Below, piece after piece: positions 41,945 through 52,994 of a stretch of 64,000 nucleotides of DNA (position 1 is its first letter; each line of letters opens with the position of its first letter). The notes beneath the pieces were generated by a model. The model saw only the letters and a list, made by a program, of their open reading frames with translations, was not told the origin of the DNA and made no database searches. The stretch comes from Stromatinia cepivora (taxonomy: Eukaryota > Ascomycota > Leotiomycetes > Helotiales > Sclerotiniaceae), in NCBI GenBank assembly GCA_014898415.1, contig RCTD01000003.1:2294001-2358000 (forward strand), in the 5' to 3' direction. Both the position numbers and the translations under genes were made by a program.

Positions 41945-42110
41945 TGTTAACTTTTGGTATAAGAAGTAATAGTATTATTGACTATATAAATTGAATTAAG
42001 GATCTATATTTCTAGTAGGAATAGAATTAAGGTTATCCCTAAATATGGTTTATGCATCATTGTAGTCTTGTAATCTCAATTCTAATCCTATGATGGCCTC
42101 ATTTCCAACA
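41945..42110 (-). repeat. Copia 5' LTR
   Basis: Right copy of the 166-bp LTR, ending CCAACA directly before the GAAAG duplication. It shares the central block ATCTATATTTCTAGTAGGAA with the left copy. Differences such as GGTTGAACT versus AATTGAATT are transitions. Confidence 0.93.
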
Positions 42111-42115
42111 GAAAG

Positions 42116-42688
42116 TGTATTAATGTGCAGATTCTATGATTATTGAAAGTATTATATAAATATATTGGACGTTAAAGAATCTTTAACGGTCTAGTTGAAG
42201 ACAGTAAATGAAAATTCACCATTCTTGACTCTGAGGAATTGGGTGAATACGGACAATATCTAATAGTCATGGATATGGCGAATGTGGAAGCTACAAAGTT
42301 GTACTCAACTCCTCTTCCTTCGGAATTACGGTGAAATTGGGAACCACTAGAAGGCAAAATCAGATCTCCGATAAGTCTGGCGAAACTCCCTAATAATCAT
42401 TCTCGAACGCGAGAAATGTAGGTTGTCCACTCTCAATTTAATAATGGCAAATTACTCACATGCCACCAAAACTCGTCTTGGAGGAGGTTAGTCGGATAAT
42501 AAATAATATTTATTATAGTAGTGGAAGACTTAGTTATATTTAGACTTAATAGGGTAAATCGACTATAATGAATTTGAAGTCAGAATAATATATAATAAGG
42601 TTTTTATTGCTTTTTCTGCTTGATTTTTCGAAGAATTCTTTAAAGGATATCTTCATATTTATAGTTTACAATGAAATTCTAGTATATT
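42116..42688. other. spacer between the Copia element and the dispersed repeat
   Basis: A short stretch of less extreme composition (about 42116-42480), then AT-rich sequence. The 61-codon minus-strand frame at 42172-42357 carries no motif. Nothing else seen. Confidence 0.4.
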
Positions 42689-42800
42689 CTATGCTTATAA
42701 ATAAGATCAATTTAAATCAAATCTTATAAGATTATTTTATATAATAAAAAGAAATAATAACCAATAATATTTAATCTAGTAAATAAGAAAGTTCTATACG
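42689..42800. repeat. dispersed repeat copy 2, left part
   Basis: Contains ATAAATAAGATCAATTTAAA as in copy 1 (34542-34790) and TTTTATATAATAAAAAGAA. It is cut at 42800 by the Gypsy element; the rest of the copy resumes at 51839. Its last bases, ATACG, are the Gypsy target duplication. Confidence 0.6.
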
Positions 42801-43082
42801 TGTCACGAATCGTGAACCACAGGAGGCTAACCACGTGATACCTCTTATCTCCCATATCAATTTATGAGCTGATCATCCATATGCATACATTACGAATCAT
42901 ATGATTTAATATGATAAAATGGTAAGCCTAATAATGTATACGCATAACCCCGCAATCCATAAATAAATATTTATATATATATATCTAATCGCTCTTTACG
43001 AATTATAGTTCTTTAATTGTAGATTTTAAGGAATATAATTGACCCTATTTATTCAGTTCTATTATAGCTTTTATATATTATA
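42801..43082 (+). repeat. Gypsy 5' LTR
   Basis: 282 bp, starting TGTCACGAATCGTGAACCAC. It ends TATATTATA where the right LTR ends GCGTCACA. The difference pattern is almost entirely C/T and G/A transitions, with each LTR retaining G or C at different sites. Confidence 0.92.
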
Positions 43083-46000
43083 TTATCTACAATTTATTTA
43101 CAAATGTCCGATTATCTAATGATCTCCCAAATAATATCTTATTTTAATAATACCTTTTTAGGTGAATTTTTATGAATATTATATTCAAAGGAAGAAAATC
43201 TATTTCAATCTAATCGATGAAGATAAACTTTTTAGAAGTATATTATCATTTTCATAATGCAATAAACTTTTCTTTTTATATGTTCCGAATCTTTGAAAAT
43301 ATATTCTAAGGAACCTTTTCCTTTTCCTCAATTATTTTAATAATTTTTCGAAGAAAATATAAATATAGAATTAGATAATATTATTATTGAAAGAAAGAAG
43401 ATTGGTAAAGAGAAGATTCTAATATATAAAATCGATGTTTTTAATAGTTCAATTGCTCTTTTCGAATTATTATTATAATTATAAGATTTTTATGTAATAG
43501 TTATAAGTTTGAAAGAGAAGAATCGATAATTGAAAGTTATGATGATAACGAATTCTATAATAGTGTAACCTTTTTTTGAATTCTAAATAATGTTTATATA
43601 GATATTTAAATCAATAGCAATATCTAGGATTCTCTTTATTCCTTTAATCGAAATCCAGGGATCTTTATTTAAGCAAACTCGAAGATCCCGAAATCAAAGA
43701 AAGAAAACTTTGATTAAACGATCTAATTATTCAAGGCCTTTCAATGGTTCTCTTTCTTTTTCAGGAAATGATGATTTATTTAATAATTAGGGATCCCTTT
43801 ATTCAAGAAATCAATCTAATCGGTTAAAATTGTATTCCTGTATTAGTTATAATTTGCAGCGAAATGTATATGTATCAAAATCTATAAATCTTATTATTAA
43901 ATTTAATGATGATATTGAATTTAAAATTAATTTATGGTAATTATTGATTATAAAATGATTCGAATTGTATATTATATCATTTAAAAGTGAAATACAATGT
44001 TATATATATATAATCGATCAAATTGAATCGGAAGTATAAATATATTGTTATACTTTTTATATATAAGTACCCCGATTTATGATATTCGAATTGATCGAAC
44101 AATTTGTAGTAATCTATTGAAACCTGATCGAAATCGACGATATTCGTTTTTAATATGAGATATGGGTTATACTTAATATAATTCGATATAGCAATTTTCT
44201 AGAATGGTATAGAAAGTTCAGATTATTTGCTACCCAAATGGAGATTATTAATAATAAAATCTTATTCAAAGATTTCGAATAGAAGATTTCCGATTTTCTT
44301 TTGCGAATAATAGCAATATTTATCAAGGATTGTAAGATTATAGAAGAATTCGCAAATATATTTATTAAAATAAATCAAAATAAAATTTCATTATAAGAAT
44401 GAAATCGATATTGTATAAGATAAGAAACCCTTATAACTATTTGCAAATCAATGATTATTATAAATCCCTTATAATCCTTTCGGAATTCTAACAACTCCAA
44501 TTTTGGAACCTTTATATTCCCAAAATCATTTCTATTCCGGAATATCCTTTTCGAATATACCAATTCCGCTATATTCAATAATTATTCGAATTTCAAATAT
44601 TTATTACTTTCTTCCTTTCCTGAAGTAATATATATATTAATACTTTGTATTAATAATTTTAATAAAATCGAGACGGTACAAAAAGAAGTAGAAGAATTCG
44701 AAGAATATTGGAATACCGAAAAAGATTTCAATTCAGAAACTACAATTAAAGCTATATAGAATGTTTATTTAAAAAAAGAAAAGTATTTAAAACCAAATGT
44801 TTAGATTCTATCTCCATTCTAAATATTATATAGGATATAAGATTTCTTGATTTAATCAAACTTATAGGAGGAGAAGTATTCATCCTTCTTTGCAACCTTT
44901 CGAAAAATAATTGCATTTATCAATCAAAAGCATTTATTGATTTTGAAGCAAATAGATTTGTTTTTATTAATACTATATTCTTTATTTATTTATTTCCTAT
45001 ATTTAAATTAAGAATTATATTGTTTAAAACTTCAATTGAAATTAAAGAATATAATACTATACAAGGCTATACTATTATCTATTTCACATTCCTTAATTTA
45101 ATGATCAATAATTATAAACAATCTTTTATCCCTTTCTTTATCATTAAATTAAGGAGTTATAATATTATTTTAAATAAACTTTAATTATCAAAGATTCAAG
45201 CAAAACTTGATTACTTCAATCGATATTTCGAATAATTTAAAGAAAGATTTTGTACCATTTTCTATTCGAATAATCTCTTTATTATTTAATCATTTTTTTA
45301 CAAACAGAAAATCGATCGATTAACTTAACAAAATACTGATCGACAAGATAATTATCACGGGATAGTATGATTACAGAGCACTTTCAGGGATCGGGGAATA
45401 GGTGGTACACGTGATTGGTAGAGTAAAAGAATTGAATGACTTGCCCTTGATTATATGAATCAAGAGCTGTATATATAGAACAAATGAGTGGTTATCTAGC
45501 CGATATGCACCTTAATTAGGCTAGATCTTTGTTTATTAGTATATCAGGATCACCTTATCAAATTGGTAGATTGGTAAGGGCTAGTAGATCCTTCATTCCG
45601 ATTGGAAGCATACGCTTTGATCCTTCATAAGATACAGGGGATCACAGGGCTTTCCGTGACAATAATCAATTCAAAGAATATTGAAATCGAAGAAATTCAT
45701 AATTGAACAGATCAATCACAATTGGTAATATATAATAAAAACCTTCAAATATAAATACAATACAGATTCTTATTGAAAAAGAAGAAGCCCTGATTCCTTT
45801 CGAATTTAATCCATTTTTTTCCTAATCAATTATACTATTATTACAGATTTATAAATACCTCCCCTATATATTACCCGAAATCTTCGATTTATATATATTC
45901 AAATCCGATAAGTTTCAATTAGAATATAAAAGAGATAAACAAACTGAACTTTTTATCATTACTTTGAAAAAATTCGATGATATAATAGATTTTTAATAAA

Positions 46001-46369
46001 ACGAATGATATATAAAAGAAAGAGTATTAATTATTTTGATCAAATTCAAGAATACAAAAATTCGAAAGAAATTTGATTAAGTATTAATCAAAATCGATTC
46101 AAAATTCGAAATACTATTTGAATATCGATAATATTATCAAACTTTTTCTAAATATAAATCAAATATTTTATTTTTTAATTGATTTTATAATTATAAAATT
46201 ATATTAGAAAACAAAGAAGAACAAACTTTGCATTACAACCCATTTTATAAAATATCCTTGGAACAATTGGAAATCATTAAAAAATATATTATGAATAATT
46301 TCAATAAAGATTTTATTGAATTCAATTAAACCCCTTATATTATATTTATTCTATTCATTAAAAAATCCA

Positions 46370-48140
46370 ATAATAATTTGAGGTTCTATATAGACTTTAG
46401 ATTATTGAATTCTTTGATATATAAAAATCAGTATCCCTTTTCTTTGATCGATGAAATGCTTTTTCGGTTTTTCAATATCAAGATCTTTACCAAACTCGAT
46501 ATTCGTTAAACTTTTTATTATATAAGAATAGATTTTATTTCGAAAAAATATATTATCTTTCAAATCTAATATAAATTATATAAATACAAGATTGTATTAT
46601 TTGGATTAATAAATAATCCTGTAATCTATTAGTATTATATAAATAATATTTTATTTAATTACCTAAATATCTTTTATATAATATACCTCAATAATATTCT
46701 AATTTATTCCAAAAACGAAAAAAAGTATTAAATTTATATTAAACTAATTCTCAAATAATTAAAAACTATTAATCTACAAACAAATTTCAAGAAATACAAA
46801 TTCAATATTATATATATCAAATATTTAAACTTTATCATTTTTACTAAAAAAATAAAGATAGATCCTGAAAAGATTAAAATAATTGAGAATTGAATCTTTT
46901 CGATAATAATAAAAGGGATCCAATTATTCCTTAATTTTTGTAATTTTTATTAATGGTTTATTAAGGATTATAATATAATAGTGAAATTCCTTAATGAATT
47001 TATTAAAACAAATATTAAATTTGTATTCAACAAAATATATTAAAATATATTTAATATTTTGAAGAAAAAGCTTATCTCTGTTCTACTCCTATAATATTAT
47101 AATTATCGATTTTCTTGTATATTCGAAATAGATATATTTGATAGGGTAATTGTTAATATATTATTATAATAATATAACGAAGATTGATTTCCTATAATTT
47201 ATTTCTTCAAAACTATAATTGCCATTGAACTGAACTACAAAGTTTATAATAAAGAAATGCTATCAATTATTCGATCTCTTAATTATTGAAGAATAGAATT
47301 CATCAGTTTACTATATAAAATCAAGGTTTATATTGATTATAAGATCCTCGAATATTTTATAATTATTAAGATTTTCAATGTTTGATAAATTCGCTGAATA
47401 GAAGTTTTAATCGATTATAATTTTATTATTATATATCGCTTTAGAAAAGATAATCCTTTTATCAATATCTTAAACCTATCGGATTGATGAATTGGATCTT
47501 TAGAATTATATCAAGAAGAAGAATCGTCTTCAATAGTTTATTAAAGATAACCAAATTAATACCGAAATTATAAAGAAATCTTTACAAAAGTACTATCTAA
47601 ATGAAATAGCGATTATTAATATCGATTTGAATGAAATCATTCTTCGATTTGATTTAGTTAATTGTATTATTGAAGTAAATAAAATTATAAATAATTTGCT
47701 AATATTCCAAATATAAGCTATCCAAAGTCATAAATATATATCACTTTAAAATAACCTTTTGTTCTATAATAATCATCTAATAATACCTGATATCGATAAC
47801 CTTCGAATTTATTTGATTTATAAAATCTATAATTCTATTTCCATTATTCATCCTGGTACAAGTAAAACCTATCTCTTATTATCTCAATAATATTATTGAT
47901 TCAAAATATATGATATTATAATCAGATATATATACAATTGTTATATTTATAAATACAATTCTGTTTTATATAATTGTACCCCTGGTTTATTGTATCTTTT
48001 TCCGATTTCTAATCGAATATAATAATATATTATTATAGATCATTATAATTTTAATAAGGATAAATATAGATATAATAATATTTTAATCATTATTAATCGA
48101 TTGATGAAGCAAATTATTTCCATATCTTATCACAAATCAA
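46370..48140 (+). pseudogene. decayed Gypsy pol (reverse transcriptase, RNase H, integrase)
   Basis: Plus-strand fragments in family order: YIDFRLLNSLI, KNQYPFSLIDEML and KIFTKLDIR (46380-46508), followed by a stop; then YLNNILIYS (46684-46710), where Gypsy reverse transcriptase has YxDD, so both catalytic Asp codons are now Asn (G-to-A). RNase H-like AIELNYKVYNKEMLSIIRSL lies near 47220-47280. The integrase-like region starts IHPGTSKTYLLLSQ near 47850. Stops and lost catalytic residues mean no activity is expected. Confidence 0.82.
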
Positions 48141-48831
48141 TCGATACTTGAATTCAAATATAATTATATCTTTATTATATATATCGATATTATAATCCCT
48201 TTGATATTATAATATCAAATTGTAGCCCCTAATTCATATCACAATTCTGGAAGGAATTCAATTAAATCCTAAGAATCGATTTCAAATTATCCATTGTTTA
48301 TTATCCCTAAATCGATAATCAAATTGAGATTTATAATTAATACCTTCAATAACAATTAAAGTTATTTATTAATTATTATCAAAACGATTAATCAGAATTC
48401 TTATCTATAATGGATTATATACAATTTACTCTTCCATACAATTCCTTAGGAGGGTTTACATCCTATGAAACCCTATACAGACATACATCGAAATGTATAT
48501 AGAAATAAAAGGAAAACATTAATAAATTAATAGATAATATGAATATATATAATACCTATATATACATAAAATATAATAAATTAATTTTCATGTGAATAAA
48601 AGAAAGTCTATTATATATCCAAGCTAAAATATCGAAATCCATAAATACTCATCGATATAAGATCGATTTCGATATCGGAGATTATATATAACTTAATATG
48701 AAGAGTTATTTTACCTAGAAATCATCCAAAAAACTGGATTTCCTGATTTAAGGAAGATTCAAGATCATTAATTGATTTAGGAGCTCTTTTAAACTTGAAT
48801 TTTCGATTACAATAAAAATTCATCCTGTTTT

Positions 48832-48981
48832 TGTGACGAACCCAACGAGCGTTTAGAGATCAACCTTAGAATTAAAAGCTATAGAGCTAAAGAGAGTGTG
48901 TTACAAAGCTATATATATGATCGGCTCGAAGTTTAGTATTGTACTAGCTCGATCGGACGCGATCATGTGTATCTTGTAACA
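48832..48981 (-). repeat. nested element 3' LTR
   Basis: 150 bp, sharing with the right LTR the blocks CTTAGAATTAAAAGCTA and CGATCGGACGCGATCA. It is followed at 48982 by the interior purine tract (minus strand). Confidence 0.9.
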
Positions 48982-48999
48982 TTACCCCCCCTTTCTGAA

Positions 49000-50230
49000 G
49001 AATTCGCCTCGAATTTGTTTTAAACGAATGATTTAAGTACAAAAATGATTACTAATCTTTTTTTGATAAAAATGTTTGATGCGCAGATTGTATTACAGCC
49101 AACGAATACGCATCCATTGTATTATATGCCTTTTCCAAATGATCTTCAAAATATCGGCCATTGATTATTTCTTTTAGGTCCTTATCATTATCGCTTTTGG
49201 GCTTAGTAATCAATATAATAACCGGAATAGGCTTTTATCGATCTTGGATTCTTTGATACAGATCTAATGGACAGATTTGTATCCAATAAAAGATATTTCT
49301 ATATTGTATATATTTATTTTGTTTATATAAAAGAGTTCTTTCAGAAGAGGAAAACTCGGGTATTCATATACGGGGTAGAATTAAGGTATAATTGAGTTTG
49401 TCCGATTGGATATCAAAAGGGTTAAGGGTATTAATGATATTAAGGTTGTTAATATCCATTGGATCGTGGTTTCGAGAATGGGATGGATTCTGTAATATAT
49501 ATAGGGCTTTAGATTTACTAAAATAAGATGATATAGGGAATTCATTTGTTATACAAGTAGTTAGTTGTTGTATGATCTGAATAAAATCGGAATAAAAATA
49601 GGGAAAAGAAAGTTATTGAGAAAGACGATTTTTAAAAGTAATATTAAATCCATTGCGAAAGGTTGAGATTTTATTCGAATCAGGTCAATTCTGATCTTTG
49701 GCTTTGTAAAGGGTTTTTTCGAATTTTGTAATATAGGTATATAAAGAATTGGTTCTTTATTTGAGAATGAATAACTTGTTTTTGGTTTCTTGGATTTTAT
49801 TCGGATTGTTATAAATATATATGAATTGATTCAAGATCATTGTATAATCTAAAGGAATGTTTTGATCAAAAAAAGAAAGCTAAAATAGTATCATAACTTA
49901 TACATAAGATTTGAAATTGAAATAAATATAATAAAATTGAATTGTAGAATCGCCGATCGTATTGTTGTCTATTTATAGTTTCGTTTGAATCGAGAGAAGC
50001 TAGGTATCGAACTTTTGAAAGCTATCATTGAACTTTTCAGGATCAGGGAGAAAGGGTTTCGAATAAAAAGGAGTATGAATAGTAGGAGTGCATTTGAGAA
50101 TCAGAAAGTATAGGAATGAGATTTCATCTTATTAACGAATCACTTTATTACGAAGTTCTGCAATTGCGAGGTTTATTGAATCGTAATCTATAGCTTAGAA
50201 ATTAAAGATAAGAAAAAAGACAATATTTTC
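49000..50230 (-). pseudogene. decayed retrotransposon gag
   Basis: Minus-strand fragments in one overall order: PDPEKFNDSFQKFDT near 50010-50050, IGDSTIQFYYIYFNF near 49930, TMILNQFIYIYNNPNKIQET near 49800, then LYKAKDQN, SNKISTFRNGFN and later DPMDINN. This is the layout of the retrotransposon gag domain of fungal LTR elements. Several stops (TAG and TAA where Trp or Gln would be expected) interrupt it. No zinc knuckle is recognisable. Confidence 0.72.
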
Positions 50231-50358
50231 GAATAATATCAAGAAGATCTATATATAAGCGAAAAAGCAAAAACGATATACTTAGATAGGAGCAAGCGAA
50301 ATGTATATAAGTATATATAGATATTATTCTATTTCTTATCTAGAAGAATTTTTAATAA

Positions 50359-50506
50359 TATAACGAATCCAATAAGTATTTAAAGATCAATCTTAGAATT
50401 AAAAGCTACAAAGCTAAAGAGAGTGTACTACAAAGCTATATATGATCGGCTCGAAGCTTAGTACTGTACTAGCCCGATCGGACGCGATCACGTGTATCTC
50501 GTGACA
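50359..50506 (-). repeat. nested element 5' LTR
   Basis: 148 bp, ending CGTGACA immediately before GTTTT. It is about as AT-shifted as its partner, with changes such as ACCCAACGAG to TCCAATAAGT. Confidence 0.9.
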
Positions 50507-51388
50507 GTTTTCCCTTTAGATCGATTATATAAGGTATATAACAACCCTTTTCTTGATTAGATACTCGAACCATCTCCGCCTATTAATATAATTAATAATT
50601 CAGAATAGAAAATGGAAAAGGTTCTAGTAATAAAGAAAGTATGAAAAATCCTACTATATAAAATCTCGTAGCTTAATAACGATACCGATTTTACCTAATA
50701 TTTTGCTTCCGATTTTAAAATATTATTATATCTCTTATACGATTTTCATCTGACCAATCCAATGTTACTTGATCCTCCCAATCGATTAATTGATTGAATA
50801 AAACTTTATAAAAACAAAAAGAATAATTATAATTATATAAATGATAATTCATTTATGAAATTAAAGAAAAGAAAAGTGTTCTTCAATTTAATAAATTAGA
50901 TATTATGATTTTATAATGATATATATATATACGATTGTAAAAGGATCGAAAACTTATACAAATTCAAGGGAATTTGATTATATATATATATAGCTTGAAT
51001 TTCATATAATAGATAAACTATTATCATCAAGATAATACAAAGATAATATTTTTCAAAAAACTTATATTTATAATTATTTCAAAAAATTATACAAAAGGAA
51101 GTTTAAATATAATAAAAACAAAATATAATATTACCCCTATCGATTTCATTCAATTTGATTGATTTGATCAATTTGATCGATTAATTTGATCGATTTCGGA
51201 ATTGATCATATTAATCATCCATCATCATTATACCATAATTCAACCTCCTTCCCTTTTCTATTGAAACTTTTTCCTTTCAAAGGTTCCTCAAATCCAAAAA
51301 AATATAAATCAATATTAATTTAATCAATTGATGAACGATTTGATCGATTTAATCAATTCATTCGTTATTTTGGTCAATTTGATTAATT

Positions 51389-51439
51389 ATTTTGGTCAAT
51401 TTGGTCAATTTCCAGTAAATTGACCAAATCAACCAAAAT
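51389..51439. repeat. 23-bp inverted repeat (hairpin) in the Gypsy 3' region
   Basis: Left arm 51389-51411 (ATTTTGGTCAATTTGGTCAA plus TTT), spacer CCAGT, and right arm 51417-51439, pairing at 21 of 23 positions. It lies within a longer block of GATCAATTTGATC-like repetition (51140-51470) between pol and the 3' LTR. Confidence 0.85.
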
Positions 51440-51556
51440 GATCAATCTAATTAATTTAGAGCTTATAAACCTTCATAAAATCTGGTTTCCAATGAAATAG
51501 TAATGGAATAGAGGAATGAAACGTTCGAGAGCGAGCTTTTCCGAAGGGAGGAATAA

Positions 51557-51838
51557 TATCACGAATCGTAAATCACAGAAGGCTAATCACATAATACCTC
51601 TTATCTCCCATATCAATTTATAAACTGATTATCCATACATATATATTAAAAATCATACAATTTAATATAATAAAATAGTAACCCTAATAATGTATATACA
51701 CAACCCCGCAATCCACAAATGGATATTTGTGTATATATATCTAATCGCTCCTTATAAACTATAATTCTTTAATTATAGATTCTAAGGAACATAATTGACC
51801 CTGTTTATTCAGCTCTACTACGGCTCTTGTGCGTCACA
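51557..51838 (+). repeat. Gypsy 3' LTR
   Basis: 282 bp, beginning TATCACGAATCGTAAATCAC (the left copy has TGTCACGAATCGTGAACCAC) and ending GTGCGTCACA. The two LTRs are exactly equal in length. Confidence 0.92.
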
Positions 51839-52020
51839 ATACACTTCCATTTCATTCTATTCCATTATAAATCAATTTGATATGATATATGATCGAATTT
51901 TCATATGATAATAAAGTTTAATATCATATAATAATATTATTAATATATCACGTGATCATCCAATCCTTTGTTCGGCTAATATTATTAAGTGATTTAATAA
52001 CTTATTAGAGAATCTCATAA
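51839..52020. repeat. dispersed repeat copy 2, right part
   Basis: Resumes directly after the Gypsy element. It contains AATATTATTAAGTGATTTAA, as at the right end of copy 1 (34748-34767), and ends near CTCATAA where copy 1 has CTCACAGA. Together with 42689-42800 it makes a copy of about 290 bp. Confidence 0.6.
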
Positions 52021-52072
52021 CTCGAATAAATTATTCTTATACCAAAAATATTAAATACATTTTGTCTTTGTA

Positions 52073-52930
52073 CTATTTAGAATCTAATTTGAAATATTTA
52101 ATTTTGATTATGGTTTTGCTTAGTGTGCAGTGAGTCCGGACCAGAACTCTTACAATATCTATCATCATATTTTCTATCAATATATCAATCACATCAATTT
52201 GTATGCCTTTATAGATTAACAAGTGTCTACCAATCCCACTATACATTGAAAAGATACATCGCAAGGAACACTCAGACAAGCCCGACTCCTCAGAGTTTAT
52301 TGGACATTCCCAATGCATAGAACTAAACTGCTATGCCAAATTCGGTACCCATGTACGCCAGTCTTCGTTGCCAAGAAATGTCATAAAATAGCTGTGAAGT
52401 ATCCAATGCAAGCGCTGAGTGCTTGCGATATGTAGTTCAGCAAATTATCTCATGATATCTACGAAATGATTGTTTGATGCATAATCCGCATTAATAAGGT
52501 CGGTTAGTTTCTTGGGAAGAAGATTCATCATGCCATAAATGAGATCTCTCGAGTCTGTAGCTTCATTGCTACTAGGGATACAAAAATATAGTGTATTGGA
52601 GCTCGGAATAGTTTGATCTTAGTTTTAATCTCTTCGAGAATCAACAACAGCATCCCTCAACATCTGCAGCTTTGTGATGCTCTCTTTCAAGTCCCCCAAT
52701 TTCAGATATTCCTCGTCGTCTTCTTCCTTTTCCTCTCTTTACTGGAGTTTAATATCCCAATTCAATTGTGCAGCAGCCATTGCTGCATTCAACATCTTCC
52801 CACATCGCAACAAATTCGTCCATGAAAATCGTCCTGCTCCGCAAATTAGCATACTATTATCACCACCCAGAACAATCTCCTGAACAATTTAGATACGACT
52901 AAAGCTTTGAATAAAATTTCCTTGCATATT
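52073..52930 (-). pseudogene. HET (heterokaryon incompatibility) protein remnant
   Basis: One minus-strand frame carries HET-family landmarks in order. First is FSRI-stop-IVQEIVLGG, where HET proteins have R-x-W-x-x-QE. Then come MLICGAGRFSWTNLLRCGKM, SNEATDSRDLIYGMMNLLP (the RDxIYGLLGL block), INADYASNNHFVDIMR, LGNEDWRTWVPNLA (the WVPDW block) and IGRHLLIYKGIQIDVIDIL. Six stops interrupt this same frame, with first bases at 52891, 52741, 52627, 52621, 52447 and 52333. Frame identity across 800 bp with only stops as damage shows point decay, not shuffling. The first stop stands where the family has Trp (TGG), needing two G-to-A changes. The N-terminal HET core is missing; sequence to the right becomes the Fic gene. 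Known role of the family: cell-death reactions on nonself fusion. Confidence 0.82.
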
Positions 52931-52994
52931 TCATAGATAGTAGCAAATATATACGTAGTAGAGAATAGTTACATCAAAGAAAGGAGCAAAACAC

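Larger units (their letters stand above)
36631..42110 (-). mobile_element. Ty1/Copia LTR retrotransposon, structurally complete, decayed
   Basis: A 5,480-bp element flanked by the 5-bp duplication GAAAG (36626-36630 and 42111-42115). Its two LTRs are each 166 bp (36631-36796 and 41945-42110). It reads on the minus strand: 5' LTR at the right, 3' LTR at the left, with a polypurine tract (AATAAAGGAG) abutting the left LTR. The LTR start reads TGTTGG in one copy and TATTGG in the other, a G-to-A change. Pol order runs right to left: a protease/pre-integrase-like segment (40174-40437), integrase (about 39200-40100), reverse transcriptase with YIDD (37828-37839) and RNase H (about 36945-37200). 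That order, integrase before reverse transcriptase, identifies Copia rather than Gypsy. Stops and very high AT content break all frames, so it is not autonomous now. Confidence 0.92.
48832..50506 (-). mobile_element. gag-only non-autonomous LTR element nested in the Gypsy element
   Basis: A 1,675-bp element flanked by the exact 5-bp duplication GTTTT (48827-48831 and 50507-50511). The LTRs are 48832-48981 (150 bp) and 50359-50506 (148 bp), with ends TGTGACGAAC...GTAACA and TATAACGAAT...GTGACA. A purine run on the minus strand (AGAAAGGGGGGG) abuts the left LTR, so it reads on the minus strand. The 1.38-kb interior has gag-like fragments and no trace of protease, reverse transcriptase or integrase. 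That matches the TR-GAG class of non-autonomous LTR elements. It must have inserted after the Gypsy element and depended on enzymes in trans. Confidence 0.85.
42801..51838 (+). mobile_element. Ty3/Gypsy LTR retrotransposon, heavily decayed, with a nested insertion
   Basis: A 9,038-bp element. Its LTRs are both exactly 282 bp (42801-43082 and 51557-51838), with ends of the type TGTCACGAAT...GTCACA. The flanking duplication reads ATACG on the left and ATACA on the right, a single G-to-A difference. A purine tract (GAAGGGAGGAATAA) precedes the right LTR, so the element reads on the plus strand. Pol order is reverse transcriptase (about 46370-46720), RNase H (about 47140-47480), then integrase (about 47840-48140), the Gypsy order. 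Removing the nested element 48832-50506 and its extra GTTTT leaves about 7.36 kb, a normal Gypsy size. All frames are riddled with stops and the sequence is extremely AT-rich. Confidence 0.9.
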
